Source: Bdellovibrionales bacterium (GTDB lineage Bacteria > Bdellovibrionota > Bacteriovoracia > Bacteriovoracales > Bacteriovoracaceae). From it: DNA of 7,995 nt. A program made the translations under genes and the position numbers. The stretch is taken from contig DAOVTR010000062.1 of assembly GCA_030633015.1 (NCBI GenBank), positions 1 through 7,995 on the forward strand. The letters run 5' to 3'. The notes beneath the pieces are model-generated. The model was not told the origin of the DNA and made no database searches. It saw only the letters and a program-made list of their open reading frames with translations. Positions within the stretch are counted from its first letter, which is position 1. Each line of letters opens with the position of its first letter. Below, piece by piece: positions 1 through 6,229 of this stretch.

Positions 1-559
1 GTCCAATACTTATTAATACTTTTCTTAATTCACCTCCACTTAAATCGCTTATATCCATCGAATGATTTTCAAGACCAAAATATTTAAGATATGATTTATA
101 TGTTGATAGTATCTTCCATCCATCCAAATGTTCGAATTGTTCTAATAGATTTTTTTGTTTTTCTATTAGGAGATTTGAGGCAGAAGTATTTGATGCTTGT
201 TTATCTAGTTTTAAATTAATTTCTTCTATTTCATTTTGAATTGTTAAAAATTGTGGATGAAAATGATATAGGTATTTTTCTACAGTCGTATTTGAAACCA
301 TAGGAGGAACTTGTGGAACTGTGAATACGGATAAGGAGTTTCCATGAGCATCTTTATTTTTGATGAAATTAAATGGAGGGTGTCCTTGATCTGGAATTAG
401 TTGCTGCTCTAGAATTTTAAAAAGTGATGTTTTGCCATAACCATTTAGGCCAATTAATCCAATCCTATCTTTTAAATGTATTGTTAGTTGAGAATTATTA
501 AAAATATTTTTTGCACCAAATGAAAGGTTTAAATATTTTAATGTACAAAAATCAGGCAT
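1..559 (-). CDS. ABC-F family ATPase, N-terminal part (3' end outside window)
   Basis: This is the first 186 residues of a soluble ABC ATPase of the ABC-F type (Uup/EttA/ABCF3-like), proteins that act on ribosomes rather than transporting solutes. The start ATG (557-559) has AAAAGG about 9 bases upstream. Directly visible are a Walker A motif (GLNGYGKT, residues 37-44), a Q-loop-like glutamine at residue 83 in VPQVPP, a helical insertion at about residues 95-165, and the ABC signature LSGGE at residues 173-177. No membrane segments are seen. The order Walker A, then helical arm, then LSGGE, with more sequence expected beyond the edge, fits the first of two ABC domains. The linker that would distinguish Uup, EttA and resistance-type members lies outside the window, so no subfamily is assigned. 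It is divergent from the YkgJ-like gene. Confidence 0.9.
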   Translation of the reverse strand, partial: MPDFCTLKYLNLSFGAKNIFNNSQLTIHLKDRIGLIGLNGYGKTSLFKILEQQLIPDQGHPPFNFIKNKDAHGNSLSVFTVPQVPPMVSNTTVEKYLYHFHPQFLTIQNEIEEINLKLDKQASNTSASNLLIEKQKNLLEQFEHLDGWKILSTYKSYLKYFGLENHSMDISDLSGGELRKVLISIG

Positions 560-642
560 TGGACGAGACCTTTTTTGTCGGACAATTAGTTGACTTAATA
601 GGTTAAAATTGCCTATTGAAAGCAAGGTACCCCAATTAAAGC

Positions 643-648
643 TATAAT
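643..648 (+). promoter_or_regulatory. -10 element for the ykgJ-like/tapT unit
   Basis: A perfect TATAAT lies in the divergent intergenic region, 18 bases ahead of the Shine-Dalgarno sequence at 666-671. Transcription would start near 655, giving a leader of about 20 bases if translation begins at 678. No good -35 hexamer lies at 17 bp; TTGAAA at 616-621 is 21 bp away, which is too far. The call therefore rests on the -10 and its position. No convincing promoter was found for the opposite ABC-F gene. Confidence 0.5.
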
Positions 649-665
649 GTAAATAGTACTATATA

Positions 666-680
666 AAGGAGTTTAAAATA
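666..680 (+). promoter_or_regulatory. Strong Shine-Dalgarno placed before an in-frame ATA codon
   Basis: AAGGAG (666-671) is followed by a 6-base spacer and then ATA (678-680), which is in frame with the YkgJ-like protein. There is no ATG at that place in any frame. The next in-frame possible starts, TTG at 717 and ATG at 777, have no comparable ribosome-binding site. The frame is open back to a TAG at 654-656. This suggests either a rare non-canonical AUA start, which would add 13 residues (MNLPVIASQTYNK...), or a lost ATG start. Confidence 0.45.
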
Positions 681-716
681 AATCTTCCGGTTATTGCAAG
701 TCAAACATATAACAAG

Positions 717-1298
717 TTGAAAAGTGATAATTCTTTTTTAAAAATATCAAAGAATATCATATTCAGACTAAGACAGATGAAGAGTAATTTTAAGAGGGTA
801 AAATTTGTTCATTCTGAAGTCGATAAATATTTAGATATACTTTTGAAAGATCGGTTTGTATCCAGCGTAATAACTTGTAAAAAAGGTTGCACTGCTTGTT
901 GTCATACTCAGGTGAGTATTACTGAGGATGAAGCTATTTTTTTGGCACAAAGGGCTGTTGATGAAAATTTATTTATAGATATGAAAAACCTTTATTTGCA
1001 AGCAAGCGTATTGAATAGTGATTCAAAGTGGTATGGATTGCCTTATGAAAAAAGACGATGCATTTTTCTTGATGATAATAATTTATGTAAGGTATATGAA
1101 GACCGTCCTTTAGTTTGTAGAACCAACTATGTTTTAAGTCCAAAAGAGAGTTGTTTAACTCTTGATGGAAAAGAAAGACCATTGAGACTTTTAAATACTC
1201 CAAGGGCCGATATGATTACAGTTGGTGCTTTTACACAGTCAAAAGAAAATGGTGCATTACCTTATATGATATGGAAGGCATTTAAAAAGATTAAATAA
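717..1298 (+). CDS. YkgJ-family cysteine-cluster protein (CxxCxxCC domain)
   Basis: This is a small soluble protein of 193 residues when counted from TTG 717. It carries the YkgJ/UPF0153-type cysteine pattern: C54-X3-C58-X2-CC (61-62), then C115, C124, C134 and C146, with a C-X8-9-C spacing ending in YEDRPLVCR, a typical sequence in this family. The family is thought to bind a metal or Fe-S cluster through these cysteines; its biochemical role is not settled. No signal peptide is seen, so it is probably cytoplasmic. The start is uncertain: TTG 717 lacks a ribosome-binding site, ATG 777 would remove 20 residues but keep all cysteines, and a strong Shine-Dalgarno points to ATA 678. The gene is followed 13 bases later by the DTW-domain gene, so the two are probably co-transcribed. 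Confidence 0.85.
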   Translation: MKSDNSFLKISKNIIFRLRQMKSNFKRVKFVHSEVDKYLDILLKDRFVSSVITCKKGCTACCHTQVSITEDEAIFLAQRAVDENLFIDMKNLYLQASVLNSDSKWYGLPYEKRRCIFLDDNNLCKVYEDRPLVCRTNYVLSPKESCLTLDGKERPLRLLNTPRADMITVGAFTQSKENGALPYMIWKAFKKIK

Positions 1299-1311
1299 AT
1301 TTAGGAAAAGA

Positions 1312-2010
1312 GTGTCAGAAAGATGTTATAATTGTTATCGTCCAAAGCAGTGTTGCTTATGTTCAAATATAAAACCATTTGATACAAATTCAAAATTTGT
1401 AATTTTAATGCATCCTAAAGAGGCTAAAAAAGAGCGCTTGGGAACTGGAAGAATTACTCATTGTTGTTTGAAAAATAGTGAAATCATTGTAGATATTGAT
1501 TTTACGGACAACAATCAGCTTAATAATTTAATTAATAGTAAAAACTATCAAACATTATTGTTATATCCTGGCAGTCAGTCTATTAATATATCAAGTGAAT
1601 TTGAAAAAATTAAAAAAGTATCAACAATTCCTTTTCTTGTAATTGTTATAGATGGCACGTGGCCACTCGCTAAAAAAATCATGAAGCTAAGTTCTAATTT
1701 GCACAATCTTGATAGAATAAGTTTTTCACCTACCACCATATCTCAGTTTATTATTAAGCAGCAACCCAATGACTTATGTCTTTCAACAATTGAGTCTGTT
1801 CATAGGGTTTTAGATCTTTTTGATAATTATAAAGTAGAGAGTCTAAAAGGTAGTCATCAAAATTTACTAGATGTATTTAAGGATCTAATTGATTTTCAAA
1901 TAAGTTGTGCAAATGATAAAACGATAAAGAGTTATCGTAAAGGCAGTTATAAAAAACAAGATGATAGAAAAAAATCAAAGAAGTGGATAAAAAGAAACGT
2001 TTTTTATTAA
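1312..2010 (+). CDS. tapT: DTW-domain tRNA-uridine aminocarboxypropyltransferase (TapT/TuaA type)
   Basis: The 232-residue product matches the DTW-domain family, whose bacterial members (E. coli YfiP/TapT) transfer the 3-amino-3-carboxypropyl group of S-adenosylmethionine to a tRNA uridine (acp3U47 in E. coli). Visible hallmarks are the N-terminal cysteine motif C5-X2-C8-X-R-P followed by C14, C15 and C17, an HPKE...GTGR stretch at about residues 34-47, and the name-giving D-x-T-W in VIDGTWPLAKK at about residues 111-121. A later LCLSTIESV segment corresponds to the family's conserved C-T/S-x-E region. The C-terminus (about residues 203-232) is strongly lysine/arginine-rich, suitable for RNA contact. 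Translation starts at GTG 1312, supported by AGGA at 1303-1306. It is the second gene of the unit with the YkgJ-like protein and ends 2 bp from the converging minus-strand operon. Confidence 0.87.
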   Translation: MSERCYNCYRPKQCCLCSNIKPFDTNSKFVILMHPKEAKKERLGTGRITHCCLKNSEIIVDIDFTDNNQLNNLINSKNYQTLLLYPGSQSINISSEFEKIKKVSTIPFLVIVIDGTWPLAKKIMKLSSNLHNLDRISFSPTTISQFIIKQQPNDLCLSTIESVHRVLDLFDNYKVESLKGSHQNLLDVFKDLIDFQISCANDKTIKSYRKGSYKKQDDRKKSKKWIKRNVFY

Positions 2011-2012
2011 TT

Positions 2013-2615
2013 TTATTTAAAATATAAAGAAAACCCAATTAATCCATGATATTGCATCCCAGTTACAGGATCCACCGAGAAACCATAGCCATAAGATGTT
2101 GCGACCTTGGCTTCTATTGCCCAATCTTTGGTAACTTGATACGCGACACCACCATGAACTCCAAAATCAAAGAGTGTACTGATGACAGTTAAAGCGTCAC
2201 CAACTTCTGAAAGTATGGTTTGAGATAGACCAAAATCCCATCCTATAAAAAACTTCCATTTTGGTGATGATTTAATATAAGTTTCTTGATTTACAATTTC
2301 ATAAATTGGACCAGATGATTTTAAATAGAAGCGGCTGCCAAAAAAAGAACCATAATAAACAAGTCTTCCCGATGTTCGATCTAACCCGAGGGTTGATTTA
2401 AAAAGGTTGGATCTTTTGCTATTGGCAAAAAGTTCATATTCAATATTTAATACTTCTGCCCCATCAACTTTTTTTCCTGGATATTGCTTGCTAACATAAG
2501 TCGCTTCGATAAACCCTAAGTGAGCATGTATTTGACCAACAGCTGCGAAACAACTAGAAGTTGATATTAACAGTAAAAAAAGAATAAATAATTTATGCTG
2601 CTTCTTTAAAATCAT
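2013..2615 (-). CDS. Small exported protein, probable outer-membrane beta-barrel
   Basis: The 200-residue product begins with a clear signal sequence: a lysine-rich start, a hydrophobic core at residues 9-17, and an STSSCFAA end with likely signal peptidase I cleavage near residues 24-25. C22 is not in a proper lipobox. The remaining roughly 176 residues alternate polar and hydrophobic/aromatic positions, with many Y, F and G (for example LVYYGSFFGSRFYLKSS). The chain ends in LIGFSLYFK, one residue past the terminal aromatic expected of an outer-membrane protein. The size suits an 8-strand barrel. No specific family is recognised. Its start lies inside the end of the FliF/FliG-like gene (23 bp overlap) with only a weak GGA ribosome site, suggesting translational coupling. 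It is the last gene of the operon and ends 2 bp from the convergent tapT. Confidence 0.75.
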   Translation of the reverse strand: MILKKQHKLFILFLLLISTSSCFAAVGQIHAHLGFIEATYVSKQYPGKKVDGAEVLNIEYELFANSKRSNLFKSTLGLDRTSGRLVYYGSFFGSRFYLKSSGPIYEIVNQETYIKSSPKWKFFIGWDFGLSQTILSEVGDALTVISTLFDFGVHGGVAYQVTKDWAIEAKVATSYGYGFSVDPVTGMQYHGLIGFSLYFK

Positions 2616-4683
2616 ACATATCCGTAGTACTTATTTCATCATGAACTGATTTATGATCAATCCACTCATCTATTATTTTTTCAATATCAGATAAAACAGA
2701 TTCATCTAATTTTAGCTCTGTTCTAAAAAAGTGAGTAAATGATCTCCCAATTCGGTCTTTAAAGTTTTTAATACTTTTCATTAAGGTTAAATTTTCTCTA
2801 ACTACAGATATATCAGCTTCGATAAAAGATCTCATCTTAGAAGATTCTGTTCCAAAAACAGACAGATAAAACTCACGGTCTGCTTCGGAAATTGAGAGTA
2901 AAAATTCAACTCTTTGTTTTCTAGGATATTTCATTAGTATTTTTCTAATAACATCTTCGGGTAGTCTTTGAATTAACTCAGTTGGAAAAAATTCTTTTGA
3001 AACATCTGATAAAATAGTAATTTGGTCATTTCTAAATAATGAGTCAAAAAGTGTTTTTTCTTTTTCAGGACCAACAAATGGAATCATTTCAACAATTTTA
3101 TCTAAGAATGGAGCAAATTGTGTGTTTTGCTGGTCGTTTAATTTTTCTAGAATTTTATTTAAATCATCTTTCTTTTCATTTAAAAGACCATCTGTAAAAT
3201 TCAGTCCATAATCAGACAGCAAGAGCGCTGTTTCAGAATCAAGGAGTTCATAGGTATCGGCGATAAAATCTGTAGGTAGAACGTTTAAAAGAATCGACCC
3301 TATTTCAAAATCATTTTTTATAATATCAGCGCATTCTTGAGGAGAGATTTTTGAAAGAATTTTTTTGGCTTCTTTGTCAATTGTAGGCGGAGGTAAGATA
3401 ATATCCTCCATAATTTGTGCTTCCATAAAAGTATCGCCTAATCTTAATCCATTTCGATCCATATCAGTCATTAATAGTTTTTTCCATTTTGCTCTTTCAT
3501 TAACATTTAAATTATCAAACATATACATAAGGTCATCTGTTGATGATTTTTTTACAATAATTGTAAGACCTTCAATGGCCCCTTCTGGTTTTTGGTTAAT
3601 CCATCTTCTAATTAAAAGTAGTGCCTCATTAGGAGATGATTTAAGTAGAGACATAAAACGATCGAATCCAACAAGAGGAACGTCATCGTCAAGAGAGAGG
3701 CTTCCACCACTCATACTAACACTGCTTCCTGCGCCAAATCCTTCTCCTCCAGCACCTGTTGCAGGTAATTCTGCAGCCTGTTGAGAAGGTGATTTAGAAA
3801 AAACTTCATCAAGTGTGCCCAGAAATTTATTTCCAAATTTCATTAGTTTTCCAATCGCAGCGAGACTGACTAGTGCCATTAGAATACCAAATAGAATAAT
3901 AGCTATTGGAATTTTGAGATCTTGTAACCACTTTATAAATGGATTGTTGACCTCTTTTGCCTTAATTTCATCGGCCTTTGCCTTGACCTCTGCAGCTCGA
4001 TCCATCGCAATCTCTTTGGCTTTTTTGGCCTTAAGAGCATTGATTTCTTCTAAAGGGATAAGTGAAATGGTAGAGAAGTTTATATTTGGAAGAATTTCTG
4101 CAATTGGAGAGTTTATTTTTTGAGTAAGTTCCTTAACCATGCTTTGTCTTAAGGCTGAGACATTTTGATCAATTAAAATTTCTACTGAAATATCTTTAAT
4201 TCGATCTATTATGCTTGGAGTTGATCCGATTTGTAATTGCCCAATATTGGACGCATTGTTTTGAAGGTTAACATCTAATCCTAGAGGGGCTGAAAAATCA
4301 AATTTATCAATATAGAGGGCATTTTCTCCATCATTATAGTCACCAGCATTTACAATAGGAGTTTGTTTGTTGTCCTGAGATTCTTTAGCTAGTTGATTTT
4401 TTACTTGGTTTTCAGCTCGCTCTACTTCTGCTTTCTTTTTTGCTCTTTTTTGTGCTGCCAATGCTTCATCTTCTAAAGTTATTGTAACATTTAGTACGTA
4501 TTCATTTGGCTTAAGAATAGATCCTATGCCTTTAGATAATTTATCTCTTATATTATTTTCATGTGCTGCTTTTTGAGAAAAGATATCGCTTCCAAAATCT
4601 ATTGAAGAGGCATCTTTAACTGGCAGTAAAAAAGCAAAAACAATAAAATTTAAAAATAAAAAAGTAGCTAATTGTTGTTTCAT
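2593..4683 (-). CDS. Membrane-anchored FliF-FliG-like fusion protein (candidate rotor/MS-ring protein)
   Basis: This 696-residue protein appears to join a shortened FliF to FliG. Residues 1-25 are a signal sequence or membrane anchor. Residues about 42-72 (NIRDKLSKGIGSILKPNEYV, then LNVTITLEDE) and 158-210 (RIKDISVEILID...INFSTISLIPLEE) resemble the two halves of the third ring-building motif of FliF. They are separated by a charged, coiled-coil-prone insertion. Another Ala/Lys/Glu-rich helix (about 212-245) leads to a transmembrane helix (about 257-278). After a Gly/Ser-rich linker (301-332) comes a FliF-tail-like FDRFMSLLKSSPNEALLLIR (340-359). A FliG N-domain-like part (about 365-402), a middle-domain-like part (KNDFEIGSILLNVLP, 456-470, where FliG has its EHPQ region) and a charged FliG C-like region (about 545-675) follow. 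Normal FliF is about 550 residues and FliG about 335; FliF ring motifs 1 and 2 are missing here. Start ATG has AGGA 7 bases upstream and lies 9 bp after the lipoprotein gene. Similarity is judged by eye. Confidence 0.7.
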   Translation of the reverse strand: MKQQLATFLFLNFIVFAFLLPVKDASSIDFGSDIFSQKAAHENNIRDKLSKGIGSILKPNEYVLNVTITLEDEALAAQKRAKKKAEVERAENQVKNQLAKESQDNKQTPIVNAGDYNDGENALYIDKFDFSAPLGLDVNLQNNASNIGQLQIGSTPSIIDRIKDISVEILIDQNVSALRQSMVKELTQKINSPIAEILPNINFSTISLIPLEEINALKAKKAKEIAMDRAAEVKAKADEIKAKEVNNPFIKWLQDLKIPIAIILFGILMALVSLAAIGKLMKFGNKFLGTLDEVFSKSPSQQAAELPATGAGGEGFGAGSSVSMSGGSLSLDDDVPLVGFDRFMSLLKSSPNEALLLIRRWINQKPEGAIEGLTIIVKKSSTDDLMYMFDNLNVNERAKWKKLLMTDMDRNGLRLGDTFMEAQIMEDIILPPPTIDKEAKKILSKISPQECADIIKNDFEIGSILLNVLPTDFIADTYELLDSETALLLSDYGLNFTDGLLNEKKDDLNKILEKLNDQQNTQFAPFLDKIVEMIPFVGPEKEKTLFDSLFRNDQITILSDVSKEFFPTELIQRLPEDVIRKILMKYPRKQRVEFLLSISEADREFYLSVFGTESSKMRSFIEADISVVRENLTLMKSIKNFKDRIGRSFTHFFRTELKLDESVLSDIEKIIDEWIDHKSVHDEISTTDMYDFKEAA

Positions 4684-4692
4684 AAATATGTC

Positions 4693-5334
4693 CTATTCTT
4701 TATTACCTGCTAAATTAAATTGTTTTTCAACAGCTCTTTTTAATCTTAGGGCCTCGACATTAGATGGATTAAATTTTATAGCAGTCTTAAATGATTCTAA
4801 TGCTTGTGAATATTGTTGCTCCACAAGATGAATTCCACCTTCAAATTCGTATATAACAGAGATATATGGGAAATCATTTTTAAGTTTGGTTAGAGTATCT
4901 TTTGCTTCTTTGTAATTTCGTTTTCTTATTAATTTTTGGCAATTAAATAAACCATTAATTAGAGCATCAATTTTATTTGAATCCTTTAGAAATTTCTTTG
5001 GGTCTAATTTTAAATTTAATTCAATATCTCTAACATTGAAATCAGTAACAATAGCACTTTTTGAGTAGTGCTCATCTTTTCTTAATTCGAGATACATAGG
5101 TCCAGATCCATCCAAGTCACTGGCCACTTGATCAGAGCGTATTGTAAGAGGTGTAACTCCAATTTTTTTCATGGTGCTATCGGAAAGCCTTCTTATAAAA
5201 ATATCAGCTTTTGACGGCGTTGAACTGATTTTTACTATTGATGAAGAACATGAAATGTTTATTATAACTATAATTATCAGTATTGCTTTACTGAAATAAA
5301 TAGAAAAAAAATGTACAAATCCTTTTGATGGCAT
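4693..5334 (-). CDS. PEGA- and TPR-containing probable lipoprotein
   Basis: This 213-residue envelope protein opens the minus-strand operon. Residues 16-28 form a strongly hydrophobic signal core ending at C29, followed by serines, so lipidation is likely. However, the residue at -3 is Asn (INISC), which departs from the usual Leu/Val lipobox. Residues about 33-108 look like a PEGA-type domain: VKISSTPSKADIFI, then IGVTPLTI, then a short beta region. Residues about 125-205 contain helical pairs of TPR type, best seen in YKEAKDTLTKLKNDFP and YSQALESFKTAIKFNPSNVEAL. PEGA/TPR lipoproteins usually serve as periplasmic scaffolds or surface-complex parts. ATG 5334 is well supported by AAGGA 6 bases upstream. 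It precedes the FliF/FliG-like gene by 9 bp, so a role as its periplasmic partner is the natural inference. Confidence 0.82.
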   Translation of the reverse strand: MPSKGFVHFFSIYFSKAILIIIVIINISCSSSIVKISSTPSKADIFIRRLSDSTMKKIGVTPLTIRSDQVASDLDGSGPMYLELRKDEHYSKSAIVTDFNVRDIELNLKLDPKKFLKDSNKIDALINGLFNCQKLIRKRNYKEAKDTLTKLKNDFPYISVIYEFEGGIHLVEQQYSQALESFKTAIKFNPSNVEALRLKRAVEKQFNLAGNKE

Positions 5335-5368
5335 AACTAATCCTTGTTAATACAATCCACTACAATAC

Positions 5369-5395
5369 ATTTCGGTAAAATATTTTAAAATCTTA
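5369..5395 (-). promoter_or_regulatory. Sigma-28 (FliA)-like promoter for the lipoprotein/FliF-FliG-like/OMP operon
   Basis: Read on the minus strand, TAAGATTT (5388-5395), 11 bp, and ACCGAAAT (5369-5376) match the flagellar sigma-28 consensus TAAAGTTT-N11-GCCGATAA at 6 of 8 and 5 of 8 positions with the exact spacing. Transcription would start near 5362, about 28 bases before the start codon. The same arrangement occurs before the unrecognised gene at 5462-6124. The rest of the 127 bp gap (5335-5461) is plain AT-rich sequence with no strong hairpin. Confidence 0.5.
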
Positions 5396-5461
5396 TATTA
5401 TGTAGCTAATTTTATTAAATTTTGAAAAATAATAGAGTATATTTGTTTGGTAAATAAAAAT

Positions 5462-6124
5462 TTAAGCTGTTAGATCTAGTCTCGAAGTATTAAACACCCC
5501 ATAATTACTGGCTTTTTTCCTTCTAGCGGCTTTCGCAGCGTTAATGGCCTTGTCTTTATTTTGTGGTTTTTGAGTATGATTGTCCTCGGAAAAAAATTCC
5601 TTTATTTTAGTTTGACTCTTGATATGTTCAATTGAATCACTGCTTATTTTTAAATTAAAATTATTTTCGTTAATTTGATCATTGGAAAAACCGTCAGATG
5701 AATCATTTAATGAAAAGTTTTTTATTAACTTTTCAAAAAGCTGCTTTGGAGGAGTAGGAATGGCTTTCTTATCAAACAGGTGTGCTATCTTTATTTTTTC
5801 TACTGATAATTTTTTTTCTCTTAAATTAGGAGAGAGTGGAGGTTCACAATCATTAGGATTAGGTATTGTTTCTAGTGTTTCAAAGTGAAAATCATCAAGA
5901 ACTTGTGGTTTATAATCTTTAATTTCATCTAATTTTTTTTCTAAATTCTTTTTTGTTGAATTGTAAAACCCTTCAACTATATCAAATCTATTTTCTAGCT
6001 CATTAAACTTCCATCTATTATTAGGTGTTGTTTGCTCATTTTGCAGCGTAGTACCCGAGCGTTTTTGTCTGATTACTTTGCTTTTAAGTCTCTCTAAATT
6101 TTCAGTTCTTTTTTGATAACTCAC
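5462..6124 (-). CDS. Unrecognised hydrophilic protein in the motor locus
   Basis: The family is not recognised. From GTG 6124 it has 220 residues and is very rich in Lys, Asn, Ser, Asp and Glu, with no signal peptide or membrane segment, so it is probably cytoplasmic and partly disordered. The N-terminal part (about residues 40-75) is predicted by eye as a charged helix. The middle is proline-rich and acidic (PNPNDCEPPLSPN). The C-terminal 30 residues are basic and then end in YGVFNTSRLDLTA, preceded by AAKAARRKKAS, which could be a conserved binding tail. I prefer GTG 6124 because AAGGA lies 7 bases ahead of it. An in-frame GTG at 6157 would add 11 residues but has no ribosome site and lies almost at the predicted transcription start. 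It is divergent from motA and sits just upstream of the lipoprotein operon on the same strand. Confidence 0.72.
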   Translation of the reverse strand: MSYQKRTENLERLKSKVIRQKRSGTTLQNEQTTPNNRWKFNELENRFDIVEGFYNSTKKNLEKKLDEIKDYKPQVLDDFHFETLETIPNPNDCEPPLSPNLREKKLSVEKIKIAHLFDKKAIPTPPKQLFEKLIKNFSLNDSSDGFSNDQINENNFNLKISSDSIEHIKSQTKIKEFFSEDNHTQKPQNKDKAINAAKAARRKKASNYGVFNTSRLDLTA

Positions 6125-6159
6125 AATAACATCCTTGTTAGTGTTAAGTAAAAACACAC

Positions 6160-6188
6160 TTTACATATTGCATTTCGGCTTATCTAAT
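6160..6188 (+). promoter_or_regulatory. Possible sigma-70-type promoter for motAB
   Basis: TTTACA (6160-6165), a 17 bp spacer and TCTAAT (6183-6188) form a reasonable housekeeping-type promoter. Transcription would begin near 6195, about 35 bases before the motA start. No CCGA-type sigma-28 core is seen on this strand, so motAB may be controlled differently from the two minus-strand units. Confidence 0.35.
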
Positions 6189-6198
6189 AAATACTTAA
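6172..6198 (-). promoter_or_regulatory. Sigma-28 (FliA)-like promoter for the gene at 5462-6124
   Basis: On the minus strand TTAAGTAT (6191-6198), 11 bp, then GCCGAAAT (6172-6179) match TAAAGTTT-N11-GCCGATAA at 6 of 8 positions in each half. Transcription would start near 6165, leaving a leader of about 40 bases before GTG 6124. The -35 half overlaps a palindrome at 6190-6203, and the -10 overlaps the spacer of the divergent motA promoter candidate. Confidence 0.5.
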
Positions 6199-6203
6199 GT
6201 ATT
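6190..6203. repeat. 14 bp perfect palindrome in the motA divergent region, possible operator
   Basis: AATACTTAAGTATT is a perfect inverted repeat. It overlaps the -35 half of the leftward sigma-28-like promoter and the predicted start of the rightward motA transcript, where a bound regulator could affect both directions. In sequence this AT-rich a chance palindrome is quite possible. No second copy was noticed elsewhere in the window. Confidence 0.3.
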
Positions 6204-6229
6204 AAATAAGTTCTTTTAAGGGGAAATTA

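Noticed and set aside
616..621. TTGAAA as the -35 of the ykgJ-like promoter
   Set aside because: It is 21 bp from TATAAT, outside the usable spacing range.
973..1203. Minus-strand 76-codon frame inside the YkgJ-like gene
   Set aside because: It is a shadow of the cysteine-cluster gene, with no recognisable motif and no promoter or ribosome site.
2005..2026. AT-only inverted repeat near the tapT/barrel junction (ATTTTA-TT-TAAAAT) as a bidirectional terminator
   Set aside because: It is a short, purely A/T stem with no G-C pair and no clear following U run, too weak to support a terminator call.
3365..4123. Two plus-strand open frames of 139 and 102 codons opposite the FliF/FliG-like gene
   Set aside because: They lie entirely inside a well-supported gene on the other strand, lack family motifs, have serine/isoleucine-rich compositions typical of reverse-frame reading, and have no clear ribosome sites.
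5682..5888. Plus-strand 68-codon frame opposite the unrecognised gene
   Set aside because: It has no ribosome site or family motif. The minus-strand reading has a promoter, a ribosome site and a full-length frame.
6125..6157. Upstream GTG start (6157) for the unrecognised gene
   Set aside because: It has no Shine-Dalgarno sequence, while GTG 6124 has AAGGA at 7 bases. Kept only as an alternative.
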